Positions 48,015 through 59,100 of a stretch of 64,000 nt of DNA are shown here, one piece after another. The stretch lies in NCBI GenBank assembly GCA_036674765.1, contig JARVKI010000039.1, positions 1-64,000 on the forward strand, read 5' to 3'. The stretch's first letter is position 1. Each line of letters begins with the position of its first letter. The translations under genes were made by a program, and so were the position numbers. Source of the DNA: Seiridium cupressi (taxonomy: Eukaryota > Ascomycota > Sordariomycetes > Amphisphaeriales > Sporocadaceae). The notes under the pieces were generated by a model. The model saw nothing but the letters and a program-made list of their open reading frames with translations, did no database searches and was not told the DNA's origin.

Positions 48015-48869
48015 ATGGACGAAAAGCGCCCCGTATGGAGTCGAAGCCGGTCCTATCGACGAAACAGGCATTTCCTTGGTGTCGCCATCATCACCGTTCT
48101 CCTGGTTCTTGTCTACAGCTTCCGCCCGCTTGGCAGCTCTGCAGGCGCACTGGTGCCTTCCAAGGCAGGCCAGAGCGCTGCTCCCAAAGATACCGGCAGT
48201 TCGACCTCGACATCCTCGTCTGCAACCGCCAAGGCGCTCATCCCTCTCGAAGCGCATATCATGAGCAAATGCCCCGATGCCCGAGACTGTCTAAGAGATC
48301 TGGTCCTCCCCACCATGATGCGTGTCAACTCTAAAGTCAACTTCACGCTATCTTACATTGGACAACCTACCGACTCCAACGATGGCGTCGCTTGCAAGCA
48401 TGGACCCAACGAGTGCATGGGGAACATCATTGAACTGTGTGCGGCGCACCTGTATCCAGACCCCAAGATCTATCTTGGCTTCGTCATGTGCTTGTCCAAG
48501 GACTATAAGGATATCCCTCAGCGCGAACTCGTGGAGGATTGTGCCCTCGAACATGCGGTCGACTTTGAAGAGCTGAATGACTGCGCCACAAAGGATGACG
48601 GTGGTTTCGGCATATCGTTACTAAGGAACAGTGTCAAGAGGTCTAGCGATGTACGCCGTCACTTTTCCCATAAATGGTCTTCTAATTTTGCTCTGTGCCG
48701 TTACTAATTTATGTCATGACAGGCCGGAGTGGTGAAGAGCTGCACTGTACGGCTCAATGAATCCATCTACTGCATAAGGGACGACGGGGAGTGGAAAGAC
48801 TGCCCGAATGGCTCGGGCGTTAACGACCTTGTGATTGCTGTACAGAAGCTTTACGGGCGCTCCTCTTGA
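48015..48869 (+). CDS. GILT-family thiol reductase, membrane-anchored
   Basis: Two exons: 48015-48650 and 48723-48869, giving 260 residues. The family reduces disulfides in acidic compartments such as the lysosome or vacuole. A basic N-terminus (MDEKRPVWSRSRSYRRNRHF) precedes one hydrophobic segment (LGVAIITVLLVLVYSF), which predicts a type II membrane protein in the secretory pathway. After a Ser/Ala linker comes the thioredoxin-like domain: PLEAHIMSKCPDARDCLRDL holds the redox-site cysteines, spaced C-x5-C rather than the animal C-x2-C. The GILT signature CKHGPNECMGNIIELC follows. Exon 2 adds two further Cys. In-frame ATG 47988 would add nine residues. The last 50 bases overlap the end of the dcpS frame on the other strand. 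Confidence 0.9.
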
Positions 48870-49899
48870 GAGGCTCGAAGACATCGACCCACAAGTCCGA
48901 CTCCTCGCCGACCGTGTAGCTGAGCGACAGCGCATCCATACCTGTGTCAGCGTCTCCCTCCATCCTTTCCAACTGTTCAATGACACTATCCAAACCGATC
49001 GCCTTCCCTACCGACTGCGTTGAGGTGGCCTCCAACATGACGTGGACTACATGTATATGCAGATGATAGTATGTGGGATGGTAGTGAAAGAAAAGCTTCA
49101 GCTGGTCCTCCTCGATCTGGGGATATTTGTCCACCGTTGCATCGACCAGCTTGGCCCGCATGTGCTTGAGCCACGGGATGTGTTTCTTTTGAAGATCCCT
49201 CAGAGTCCATAAGTCGCGCCTCTCAACGATGCCTAACAAATGCAACGCCTCGATCGTCTTGCGATCCCAGTGAAGATTTGGCAACATCAGGAATCCCTCA
49301 TCGCCATCACGACCCAGTGGTGTTCGGTATATCACGTCCTCGACCTCCTTCCGGCCTTCGATAATATTGTAGACCCAATTCAAATGGCCAGCCTCTCGAC
49401 TAGCCTGCATAAACGGCCGTACTCTGTCGTGGTATACTTGTGGCGTTTCGACCACGAATCGGTAGCCTTGTTTCGAATGTTTCTTGACGTGTTTCTCCGT
49501 GCAGGGGCAAATAAGGGAGAGCTTGAGGTCCGCGAATTTGTCCTTCTCGTTCTCCTTAGCCACTGGGCCACCACTCCCCAGGAACCAGGAGTATATATCG
49601 TTGTTTCCCAGGTTCGTCAAACTACGCAGATTCGTCGGGAGTGTAGAGAGGTACTCGGGCGCATCGGGGAAAGGTGCCCGTTCGAGGACAAGAATGGCTG
49701 GCTTGGTTTCGACATGGCCATAGAGATTAATGCGACAGCCTCCCTCGTCTAACCTCGTGTCAACCAAACCCGCAGTTCTTGGCTCTCGTCCGGCACCGTG
49801 GGGGAATTACTTGTCTGCCATACCTTGGTTGAGTACGCGCTCAAATTGGAACTTGGGTATCAGCGCCTCAGCATTGCGCTTTGCCTCATCGGTTGCCAT
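48820..49899 (-). CDS. dcpS: Scavenger mRNA decapping enzyme DcpS (m7GpppX diphosphatase)
   Basis: DcpS hydrolyses the short capped oligonucleotides left after 3'-5' mRNA decay, releasing m7GMP. Two exons: 49899-49824 and 49748-48820, with a 75-nt intron, giving 334 residues. The first exon (MATDEAKRNAEALIPKFQFE, then RVLNQ) joins DEGGCRINLYGHV in phase, making the usual FxFERVL start of the swapped N-terminal domain. Residues around ENEKDKFADLKLSLICPCTE and the hinge follow; HLNWVYNIIEGRKEVEDVIY and GFLMLPNLHWDRKTIEALHL are conserved cap-binding segments; the HIT triad is within HYHPTYYHLHIHVVHV. Length and order match fungal Dcs1. The stop at 48820 lies inside the last exon of the GILT gene, so the two coding regions overlap tail to tail by 50 bp. 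Confidence 0.94.
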
Positions 49900-50688
49900 G
49901 GTGCCGACAGTCGTCTCCGAACCCAATTGTCTTGATTTGTGGCACAGCACACAATTATCAAGTGGAGTTCGGCTGCTTGTGCTGCAACTTGTGCCTGAAG
50001 CAAACGGTCCGAACCAATGTCACGGCTCAGGTCTTGTTGTAGGTGTTTTTGCCATGGCAGTTCAGCGCTCAAGTGCCCCGCGATGTTGAAACGGGGGCCT
50101 GGCACACCCCACCCTGACGTCCTTTCGATACAATGTACACAGTACAATGTACACACAGTTACACCCGTAGCCCAATTTGAAGGCCCTTAGCCCAACTTTC
50201 TGTGCATCAGCTCATAATCCAACCTTTGCGTACCAGGGAACCCATCGTACATGTCCGCGGCCATGGCCTTGATCGAAGGCCACGAACAGCTCAGTTCTGG
50301 ATTATGCTGTGCGATGACGGCCCAATAGAACCGCTCGTTCGCCGGTTACAATGACTGGATGATCATAGATCATGTACGCCCAATTGAACAGAGGCTAGAT
50401 CAGAACAATTCTGCATGGACGACGTGGACTGGCCTGCTTGTCGTTGCAAAATTCTGCGGCCGCGTCGGTTTATACTCGTTAGAATTGCGCGTTAGTTCAT
50501 CGAGGCCGTCAAATCTCAAGACTCGAAGCTCGCTGCAAGGCTTATGCACCCCATTCCTTCGTTCCTCTAATTATAGTGCGCGTCAGATGCTGACGTACAA
50601 GGGCTGATCGTTCTAGCCATGCTCTGCAGGCTCATAAGCACTTCTATATAATGAGCTCTTGCAAGCCGGCGGAATGAGCCTACATAGG
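49900..50688. other. Intergenic region upstream of dcpS
   Basis: About 0.8 kb containing the dcpS promoter. At about 50128-50155 the unit ACAATGTACACA occurs twice in tandem (spacer G/T), containing palindromic TGTACA. No gene is supported. Confidence 0.55.
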
Positions 50689-51046
50689 GGGTTTATGCGA
50701 TTTGAGACCGTTATAGTTTTAAGCTGTTCGTTAATGTATCATATTCGATGGTGAATTTTATCGTAAACGAAAATAGATTTTTAAATTATAAAACTAATTC
50801 TTAAAGGCTAAAAATTTTATAAATATAATATTAGGAGTTATTAAGCTTTTCGTACGTAGTTATTAATATTTAATCGTTTTTACCTTTTCTTTTTAAGCCT
50901 AGGTTTTTTCTTATTCGAAATCATTTTTACCGGAAATACTTCGATCTCAATATTTAAACAATACATTAGCGCACGAGCCACCTTGGTAATCAAAATTTGC
51001 TATACTGGCATACTTATATCAGGATAGTCTCAAATCGCATAAACCC
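50689..51046. mobile_element. MITE-like AT-rich element with perfect 20-bp terminal inverted repeats
   Basis: The left end GGGTTTATGCGATTTGAGAC (50689-50708) is the exact reverse complement of 51027-51046. Between them lies strongly AT-rich sequence without coding capacity, rich in TA and poor in CA/CG, as expected after repeat-induced point mutation. Just outside both arms CTACAT / ATGTAG also pair (50680-50685 and 51052-51057), with a few unpaired bases between, so the true ends may be slightly wider. I see no clear target-site duplication. It ends 65 bp before the start codon of the alpha/beta hydrolase and so forms most of that gene's proximal upstream region. Confidence 0.75.
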
Positions 51047-51111
51047 TCAACATGTAGAGTGCCATGCCCATTCGATTTTCGATAACAGAGTCAGCACACA
51101 GTGTACTTATT

Positions 51112-51918
51112 ATGGCAACGGAGAAGCCCGTCCTAGTCCTCGTCCATGGGGCATTTCACCCACCACACTTCTACCGGAAGCTGATCGAGCTGTTGCGTCA
51201 AGAAGGCTATGTTGTGCTGGCACCACCCATGCTGACGACCGGTTTGGATGATTCGGTCATAGGAAAGACCTATGTCGATGATGTCAAGCGCGTCCATGAG
51301 TATCTGCTGCCGTATCTTGACGCTGGAAGGGAGGCTGTACTGGTTTGCCATAGTCAGGGCGGCATTGCCGGGAGTGCTGCAACTGAAGGTCAGACTACGG
51401 AGGAGCGGAAGGCAAGAGGACTCAAGGGCGGTATAAATGCCATCGTCTACCTGGCGGCCTTTGCACTTCCGGAAAGGGGTTTAAGCCTGATGAGTGCAAT
51501 TGGTGGCCACCCTCCGCCTTTCTATGCTGCAGATGTAAGTGCTTCCCTCCTAGTCACTTTAAAATATCGAAACTCATAGGCTGTGCAGGGACCTTTATAC
51601 AAGGTCAACGAGAACGCGGCAGATAGCTTCTACAACGACCTACCAGACATACAACGTAAAAGGCTGCTTGAAGACTTAGTATACCAAAGCAAGGCGAGCA
51701 CGGATGCACGTGCACATTTCGTTGCTGCCGACGTTACGGCACAAAAGACTTATATCGTCTGTACTGAGGACAGGGCAGCACCTCCGGCGGCGCAGAGGGC
51801 CTGGGCACAGATGAGCAACTGCAGTATCGTTGAGATCAAGAGTGATCACAGCCCGTTCTTGCAAGATGACAAGAACAGACAGGTTGTGGATGTTATTCTT
51901 AAAATTGCAGAGAATTAG
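51112..51918 (+). CDS. Alpha/beta hydrolase (esterase-like)
   Basis: Two exons: 51112-51534 and 51589-51918, about 250 residues; an alternative acceptor at 51579 would add three codons (Ala-Val-Gln) without changing frame. The start MATEKPVLVLVHGAFHPPHF runs straight into the first core strand and the HG oxyanion motif. The nucleophile Ser81 lies in LVCHSQGGIAG, the acid is probably Asp in YIVCTEDRAAP, and the catalytic His is in IKSDHSPFLQ. Size and motifs fit the single-domain fungal hydrolases related to plant methyl-esterase and hydroxynitrile-lyase folds, active on small esters. No signal peptide is present, so it is probably cytosolic. The inverted-repeat element lies directly upstream and could affect its promoter. 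Substrate is unknown. Confidence 0.85.
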
Positions 51919-52235
51919 TGGCTAAATACCTACTACTTATACTGCGCATCTACTACATCGTCTACGCGAAGACAGAGCTCATCAATGGGATACCTGTAGG
52001 ATTTTACCATAGCTCGAGGCCACCTCCAAATGTTGTACACCAGGTCTACCGGGCGTCTAAATCTGGGAAGTGGGGTGTTCTTCTCGGTTGAAGCAGTGCC
52101 GGCTAAATTGCGTGCATGAGACTAACCTTTCCCCCTCCGTCTCCATGAGTATAATAAGTTCTGAGGATAGTTTGAGCAGGGTTGCATAGCTATAAACTTG
52201 AACAACACACCAACACTATAAAGCACTGTATCATC
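51919..52235. other. Short intergenic region between hydrolase and GH43 gene
   Basis: About 0.3 kb that must hold the 3' UTR of the hydrolase and the promoter of the GH43 gene on the same strand. Nothing else is seen. Confidence 0.6.
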
Positions 52236-53849
52236 ATGCCCTCCATCCTGAACCCTATTCTCCCCGGCTTCAACCCAGACCCTTCGATCCTGCGGGTCGA
52301 CGATGATTACTATATCGCCACTTCTACGTTTGAGTGGTACCCAGGCGTGCAGATCCACCACTCCAAAGATCTGGCAAATTGGGATCTGGTGATTCGTCCT
52401 CTGAATCGGAAGGCTCAGCTGGACATGCGAGGTAACCCAGACAGCTGTGGCGTCTGGGCTCCTTGTTTAACTCACGATGGCGATAAATATTGGCTGGTTT
52501 ATACCGACGTAAAGCGGAAAGACAGCCCCTTTAAAGATACTCACAACTATATCGTGCATGCGCCCTCCATTGATGGGCCATGGTCCGATCCCATCTACAT
52601 CAACTCATCTGGGTTCGATCCTTCGTTGTTCCACGATGACGACGGACGGAAATGGTTTGTCAACATGCTCTCGGACCATCGACGACGGCCGCGAGCTTTC
52701 GCTGGCATCGTGCTCCAAGAATTCGACCCGGTCAAGGAAAAACTCGTGGGTCCAAAAAAGAACGTCTACCCCGGAACGGATCTGGGACTGGTAGAGGGCC
52801 CACATTTGTACAAACGTAATGGTTGGTACTACCTCCTGACAGCCGAGGGCGGTACGGGATACGAGCACGCGTGCACTCTAGCACGCTCCAAAGATATCTG
52901 GGGCCCATATGAAACACATCCCCAGAAACATGTGCTCACATCCAAAGATACCCCATGGGCTGCCATTCAGAGGGCCGGTCATGGTGATATCGTGGAGACA
53001 TCGCAGGGGAGAACATATCTGGTGCATTTGAGTGGACGACCTACTACTCAGTTCCGGCGTTGCGTATTAGGCCGAGAGACTGCCATCCAGGAAGCCTACT
53101 GGGGTGATGATGAGTGGCTGTACGTCAAGAACGGACCGGTACCATCCCTGCGTGTGGAAGTCCCCGGCACAAGAGACGAGGAGAAATACTGGGCCGAGCA
53201 ACGTTACACTTTTGGGGATGGGTTGCATAAGGACTTCCAGTGGCTCAGAACGCCAGAGACCGATCGAATCTTTGGGCTTAATCAAGGTAGACTGGTCCTT
53301 GTAGGTCGAGAGTCGATCGGCTCCTGGTTCGAGCAATCATTGGTCGCGCGTCGACAGACGCACTTCTCATATGATGCCGAGACGGTGATCGACTTTTCCC
53401 CTACCGACGAGAGACAGTTCGCGGGCCTCACGGCATACTACTGCCGCTACAACTTCTTCTACCTCACCGTGACGGCACATTCCGATGGCCAGCGCGAATT
53501 ACTCATCCAAACCTCGGAAGCCTCGTGGCCGGAAGGCAATCTGAAGATGCCGTTCGCGGAGCCCGTGCAGATACCCAACGAGGGCAAGGTGAAGCTGGCC
53601 CTGTCGATCCGCGGGAAGGAGTTGCAGTTCTTCTACTCGCTGCATGGTGAGGACTTGAAGCGGGTGGGGCCCGTGTTCGATGCTTCGATCGTCTCGGACG
53701 AATGCGGTGGTCATCAGGCACACGGCAGCTTTACTGGCGCGTTTGTCGGCGTCGCTTGTTCCGACCTCGATGGGACGGCGGCGGAGGCCCAATTTGACTA
53801 CTTTTTGTACAGGCCTGTCAAGCACGAGAGCGACCGCTATGAAATTTGA
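52236..53849 (+). CDS. GH43 beta-xylosidase / alpha-arabinofuranosidase, intracellular
   Basis: This is a single-exon glycoside hydrolase of 537 residues that removes xylose (and often arabinose) from the ends of xylo-oligosaccharides by inversion. There is no signal peptide: the protein starts MPSILNPILPGFNPDPSILR, where Asp15 in NPDPS is the expected catalytic base. The pKa-modulating Asp lies in SSGFDPSLFHDD and the acid Glu in GLVEGPHLYKRNG. The five-bladed propeller occupies about residues 5-305; the C-terminal 200 residues form the beta-sandwich typical of the GH43_11-type two-domain enzymes (FSYDAETVIDFSPTDERQFA, AYYCRYNFFYLTV). The upstream open frame begins at TTG and is 5' UTR. Lack of a leader suggests it acts on imported xylobiose. 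No sugar transporter or regulator lies next to it. Confidence 0.94.
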   Translation: MPSILNPILPGFNPDPSILRVDDDYYIATSTFEWYPGVQIHHSKDLANWDLVIRPLNRKAQLDMRGNPDSCGVWAPCLTHDGDKYWLVYTDVKRKDSPFKDTHNYIVHAPSIDGPWSDPIYINSSGFDPSLFHDDDGRKWFVNMLSDHRRRPRAFAGIVLQEFDPVKEKLVGPKKNVYPGTDLGLVEGPHLYKRNGWYYLLTAEGGTGYEHACTLARSKDIWGPYETHPQKHVLTSKDTPWAAIQRAGHGDIVETSQGRTYLVHLSGRPTTQFRRCVLGRETAIQEAYWGDDEWLYVKNGPVPSLRVEVPGTRDEEKYWAEQRYTFGDGLHKDFQWLRTPETDRIFGLNQGRLVLVGRESIGSWFEQSLVARRQTHFSYDAETVIDFSPTDERQFAGLTAYYCRYNFFYLTVTAHSDGQRELLIQTSEASWPEGNLKMPFAEPVQIPNEGKVKLALSIRGKELQFFYSLHGEDLKRVGPVFDASIVSDECGGHQAHGSFTGAFVGVACSDLDGTAAEAQFDYFLYRPVKHESDRYEI

Positions 53850-55902
53850 AAAGAAGAGCCGAATCCGAGGATCTAGCCTCTTGGATGTTAAGCATCGTTG
53901 CAGCGAGAAAAGCTGGGACTTAGTGTTGGGGCTGTGCAAATGTTGGATAGGGATATCGGTGTTTCCTTGGGGTTCCGTGGGATTGTATAGACCCCAGACA
54001 CTGCAGGGCAGTCTATGAAGTGTAATGGACTACAAGGGATATGTGCAAAACCCCTTTCATGAATACTGTCAAGCGTTCTCTGTACCGAGAGCAGACAGGC
54101 AAATGGACAGCTGCCCTGAGAGCGATACAGCAAGGTGCTAAGCTTCTCGTGTGCATCGTTTATCAGTGGATTAGAACATTTTCAAGTCATGAGCAGGGGG
54201 CGGATTCGTAGAGATTTTGAGCAAGCTTGAATTTCCGAATAACTGCAGCATATAATAGCATTCTAAAGTCTCACTTGCTGGCTCAACCCCGTCTGATCAT
54301 ATGCATTTTTAAGCTCTATAGGAAACATGTATTTTGTATTGGGGTGGTCTATATGCAGAGGATTGCCAAAGCACTTTTTATATTGTGCTAGACGGTGTGG
54401 AAGCGCATTGCAAGGCTTCTGGGACCTCTTGGAGATCAACCCATTATGATAGTATGGTGAAAACAAGTAGTACAGGCTCCTAATGGCTTAAGTAAACCAG
54501 ATTGGGGTCCGTCCGCCTATCCGAAGGGTGCATGATCACGCACAACGTTTTGTATCCACTGACAGCTGGCAGATACACTGTGATATAAATAGTTGGATCA
54601 GATCACAGTGGAGTTGTGCCGAAGTATGGTTCTGCTTATTTGTTTTCATCCATGGCGCGGCAGACAACACTGCATTGCCAGGGTCGTGTCCATTTCCGGC
54701 AGCCTGGTTGCCCAAAAAAATACATCCCGAAGGGACAGAAGTAGAATGTTCGCAGTTGCAGTTGATACAGACGCCGGAGACCGTGGTATGGCTTGGACTC
54801 AGCAGCGTCAACCTGACCTATTCGTAGTCCCAAGCCCCCGAGAGATAGCGACGGACACTTAACTACTTGTGTCGTTATAAGGCCGTCTAAAATCTTCAGC
54901 TCCACACATTCGAAGCATGACCATCATATATATTTATGCTCAGTATAACATCTCACAATTGCGAATGGCAAAGGTCGAAAGTTCGGCTTTAGACATTTTG
55001 TCCTGCGGACGGGAATACAACGGCATGGCATGTATCAGCTTCTGTCCTGCTACCTATTAGGCACTACCAAAACTCGATCGATCTACCATTAAAGCCTATG
55101 TTTTCTGGGAAACTTTCACCATGGAAGGAGTTTTTGCATTTCCCATCTAGTTCCAACTGCCACTTAACGCATAGTCTTCATCAATAGTCTCCCGAGTCCA
55201 TGCAACCCTTTTATTTCATTGCAAGAGGTTATCTAGACGTTTCTTGTACCGAAGTGGCACTAAGAGCTCTTCAAAACCTCGATAGTCTTGCCAAGGCAAG
55301 ATATATCTGGATCCAGCTTGCTTCGCACGGCCTGAAGGCTAGAATCCTCACTAGCGATGGAGTCGAGTTGTCCGTCAGTCGGATTCATGACGAAATTCGT
55401 ATCGAAAATGCGGAACGGAGGAAGTGGTAGACTACTTGCTAAACAATAACGTCCACAGATCGCTTCTGTGCTACTTTGGTACTTTGGAATAACTCATGAG
55501 AGCATCATGAATACATTCGCAGGCATGATCCAAATTTAGCTTTGTTTATGGCGGAGTTCTGTAAAGTCTCGAATGAGATGCCGGCACGCTTGCGCTTCTC
55601 AACACCCATGTCCATCAGCAATGAGTTTCCGAAGTGTATATAGATGTTAGGTCGGCTATCACAAGACGCTGAGCCTAGTTACCATCTTGGTGATGTTGCC
55701 AGAACATGCAGCGTGTTTGAATTGATAACCGCGCCTAGTGATTGCAATACAAAAATCTATCTATTATTTTACACTTCAACATTTCGGCAACATGACCGAA
55801 GCGGTCAAGTATGCTACTAGTTATACATGCTTATACTTACATGGTACAAGTTTGCACCTTTGCTAATTTACAAATTTGGTCTAGCAGTCTAAATCGATCC
55901 GT
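53850..55902. other. Convergent intergenic region, about 2.0 kb
   Basis: It lies between the GH43 stop and the mef2 stop. Short frames (for example 54528-54827 plus and 54536-54811 minus) overlap antisense and show no domain. I see no repeats or RNA genes. Confidence 0.55.
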
Positions 55903-58520
55903 CTACAAGGACTTCTCTCTCGGCCCTGTGACCCTCTCAAAAGTATCCAGATGCATAGTCATAGAATGCCGTCCGGCGGTCTTGCTGCGCAGATGGCTAT
56001 CATAATCAAGCATTTCTGCCAACGGAACCTGCGCGACGATTTCAAGCATACGCAGACTGCCTTTCCGCGTTTCCCGTAATGATTTCTGGAACTCGTATGG
56101 ATCCGGCGGTGCATATATATCCGAGATTTCGATCTGACCTCCGTCACGAGCAGTATTGTCTTGGAGGTCTCTCACTTCGAGGACTTGGCCTCCGCGAGCA
56201 GAGTGCAAGTCGTGCTGGAGTGCCCCAGCTGCGGTCTCAGGAAGCGCAATCGTAACTTTCATAACAGGTTCCAAGATACCAACGGTACCCTTCTTGTGCG
56301 CCTCCTTGAGGGCGGCTCGAACAGCCTGATTGGCCGCGCCGACAAAGTGACCCGGTGGTGTCGGGCCGAAGTAGTCCGTGGCGGCATCAACAGTGATAGT
56401 GACAAGGCATTGGTTCAAGGGCGAATTTCTTCGAGGGCCTCTAGCCAGAGCTGCAATGGCACCGTTAACTAAGTGTGGCCTGATTTCTTCGAGGTCCACC
56501 GGCATATCTTGCGAAAACTCGACTTTGATGATGTTTCCGTCTCGTTCTGTATGCGACCTTGCGAGAGCTTCAGCGTCCGCTCGGTCAAGAGGCTCGACTT
56601 CAACACTACAAGCAGCTTTGCCAGTCTTGCCAGCGATCACCTTGTCGAAGACCGCTCTGTGGGTGCCCGTTGAAACTGTCACACACTCTTTGTACTCGAC
56701 TTCGATGCCGCCCCAGTGCGCTTCTGCCTTGTAATGGTTTTCTAGACGATCCCTTGCAACCTCGAGGTGCAGCTTGCCCATACCTGACACTGTGTATTGT
56801 TCTGCCTTTTCGTTCAAGGACCATCTCAAACTCGGGTCTTCTCGAGAAAGGTTGTCCAGTGCCGTCTCTAGAACCTTTGCGCCTGTAGTCGTGAATGGTT
56901 CCAGAACTAGGAATGCTACAGCGGGGGGGATGTCAGGAGGTCGAATTTTGACATGGGCAAGATTGCCACTGGGGGTCTTATTGCCTGTATAAAGCAATAA
57001 CGTATCTCCTGTACGGGCTTTTTTCAGGCCGGTGAGGGCGCCAATCTGGCCAGCCGAAAGAGTAGGGATGTCAATGTGATTCTTTGCCGAGATCTGGGAG
57101 ATGCTGAGTGGTCGTTCAAAATCCTGTAGATTGGAATTCCACATTGGAACGTTCCTTCGAATCTCGCCGTGATAAACCCTAACGAAGACTAGCATGCCAC
57201 GTCGAGGATCGTTGACCACCTTGAACACGGACGCTACTGCCTCGATTGGAGTCCGTTGTTTGGCGGCTATCTTGGGATTTCTGGACTCATTGATAACTTG
57301 TGGTAGAGGCATAGTGGCCGAACCGACACGGACATCAAGCTCCGGTCGATCTTGTGGACTGGGAAGATAATAGTTGACTGAGTCCAAAAGAGGCGAAACA
57401 CCAATGTTCTTCAGACTAGCCCCGGCAAAGACGGGAATGAGGTTCGCCTCACCGTTCCTGATGACCCGGCGGATGCTTTTCCTGATCTCTTCTGCAGACA
57501 GATCCTTGCCTCGCTCTGTCCAGAGTTCCAACAGCGCATCGTCATTCTCACAAAGCTTTTCGATGAGGTTGTCCCTGGCGCGTTCAATCTCGTCTTGGAA
57601 AGGGGGCACTTTCTTTGCCAATTGGCTTGGGTCGTCCTTCCCTCCCCCTCCCCAACTAACAACAGACCCCGTAATAACGTCGACGACTCCCTTGACAGTG
57701 TCATTCTCCCACCAAGGTATTTGGCATACCAACGGCATACCGCCAAGTTTGACCCCGATATCCTGGACCGACTTCTTGAAAGAAGCGCCATCTCGATCCA
57801 GCTTGTTGACCAGAACTATCCGTGGCACCTTGAACTCCTGAGCCGACGACCATACGCGCTCAGTGTGTGCCTCGACTCCTTCAACCCCATCAATGATACA
57901 TACGGCGCCGTCAAGAACGGGAATGCATCGTTCAACCTCGAATCTGAAGTCTTGATGACCAGGTGTATCAATCAGGTTGACAATATGCTCCACCTCACCA
58001 GGTTTTATCCTTTCCGGGGTTGGCCATCTAAAAGTGATTGCAGCGGACTGAATTGTGATGCCTCTCTGCATCTCCATGGGGAGGAAATCAGTGACAGTGT
58101 CTCCGTGGTCCACGTCTAGAATGGCGTTAGTGTTTGTTGATGTTGCAGAAGCCCAACACCCGGATCTCATAGTCTCATCCGCTTGTAAGGATATTGAGGA
58201 CGAGGCTTGTGGTACATACTTCCAAGATGCCTGGTGGCACCACTGTTATAGAGCATAGCCTCTGTTGTCGTCGTTTTCCCCTGAAAGCAGCATTAGAAAG
58301 ATTGGGCTGCAGAGACGTGATCGACACGTACCGCGTCGACATGGGCAATAATGCCGATGTTTCTGATCTTGCTTATGGCGTCGCCATGTTGTCCGGCAGT
58401 AGGGGTAGTCAACGCCCTCAGACAGGCTCGACTGGGGGTCCACCTTGCAGAGCGCGGCCATCTTTTGGGCAACAGCGGCTGCCGAAGGGGAGCCCTGGCT
58501 AAAGTTGCCACGGGACTCAT
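55903..58520 (-). CDS. MEF2: Mitochondrial elongation factor G2 (ribosome recycling GTPase)
   Basis: Mef2/EF-G2 works with the mitochondrial recycling factor to split ribosomes after termination. Three exons: 58520-58332, 58280-58220 and 58115-55903, giving 820 residues, close to yeast Mef2. The basic N-terminus (MSPVATLARAPLRQPLLPKR) looks like a mitochondrial presequence. GTPase motifs: G1 IIAHVDA-GKTTTTEAML, with intron 1 exactly between Ala and Gly; switch I RGITIQSAAITF; G3 IDTPGHQDF; G4 VLVNKLDRDG. Later domains show EPFTTTGAKVLETALDNLSR, HLEVARDRLENHYKAEA and the domain IV/V segments PPGHFVGAANQAVRAALKEA and VGILEPVMKVTIALPE. There is a GGGGKDD insertion in the G domain. The model is complete and diverges from vps17 over 0.6 kb. 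Confidence 0.94.
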
Positions 58521-59100
58521 GCCTATAGTCTATATCGTGGAATAATATACATGCGGTGCCATTGAAAATTTCACGAACGCCTTTGAGCACCCCTCTACAA
58601 AGCCGGTGAGTGTATAAGGTGTGTTCAACAGTGTATCTCGTTAGCCTGCTTTGAAGCGTTTTGCTAAGTCCATGCAACCAGCAGCCAGAACCTCCAAAGC
58701 ACAGACCAATGGCGTGGCTGGAGCCGGCCTAGCTCGGCCCCGCCAGCCAAAATCGCTGGCCGGGCATGATTGGAAGGCAACAGCAGTGAGGGCGAGGGCG
58801 AGGGCGCAGCTCTTTCCCGGCATCAGACAACGTCTTCGGCGCTCTTGCTGCTGTGATTCTATGCTGGATTCTGGCGAAGCATCCGCGCTTGAGAACAACT
58901 GCGCCAGCCTTTTTCTTTGGCCCGTCTTACCACCCTCTGTGAACATTACAGGTAGAATGGCCTAAGGAGCATCGATTGGCCCGAAATAGTCCAGTAGCTC
59001 TCTCGCAACGTCATAGCCCGAGCCATCCATTCGACCACCTGAGCTTCAGTTTTCTGACCACAGTCTGGCCCGATCCGAAAGGTGGCAGCGACCGACCGCC
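58521..59100. other. Divergent promoter region, mef2 / vps17
   Basis: About 0.6 kb between two start codons. A short GAGGGC tandem (three units near 58787-58807) is the only visible structure. Confidence 0.6.

Noticed and set aside
42129..53849. Possible metabolic gene cluster (transporter, hexokinase, hydrolase, GH43)
   Set aside because: Conserved housekeeping genes (dcpS, GILT) are interspersed, there is no pathway-specific regulator or backbone enzyme, and the enzymes share no evident pathway.
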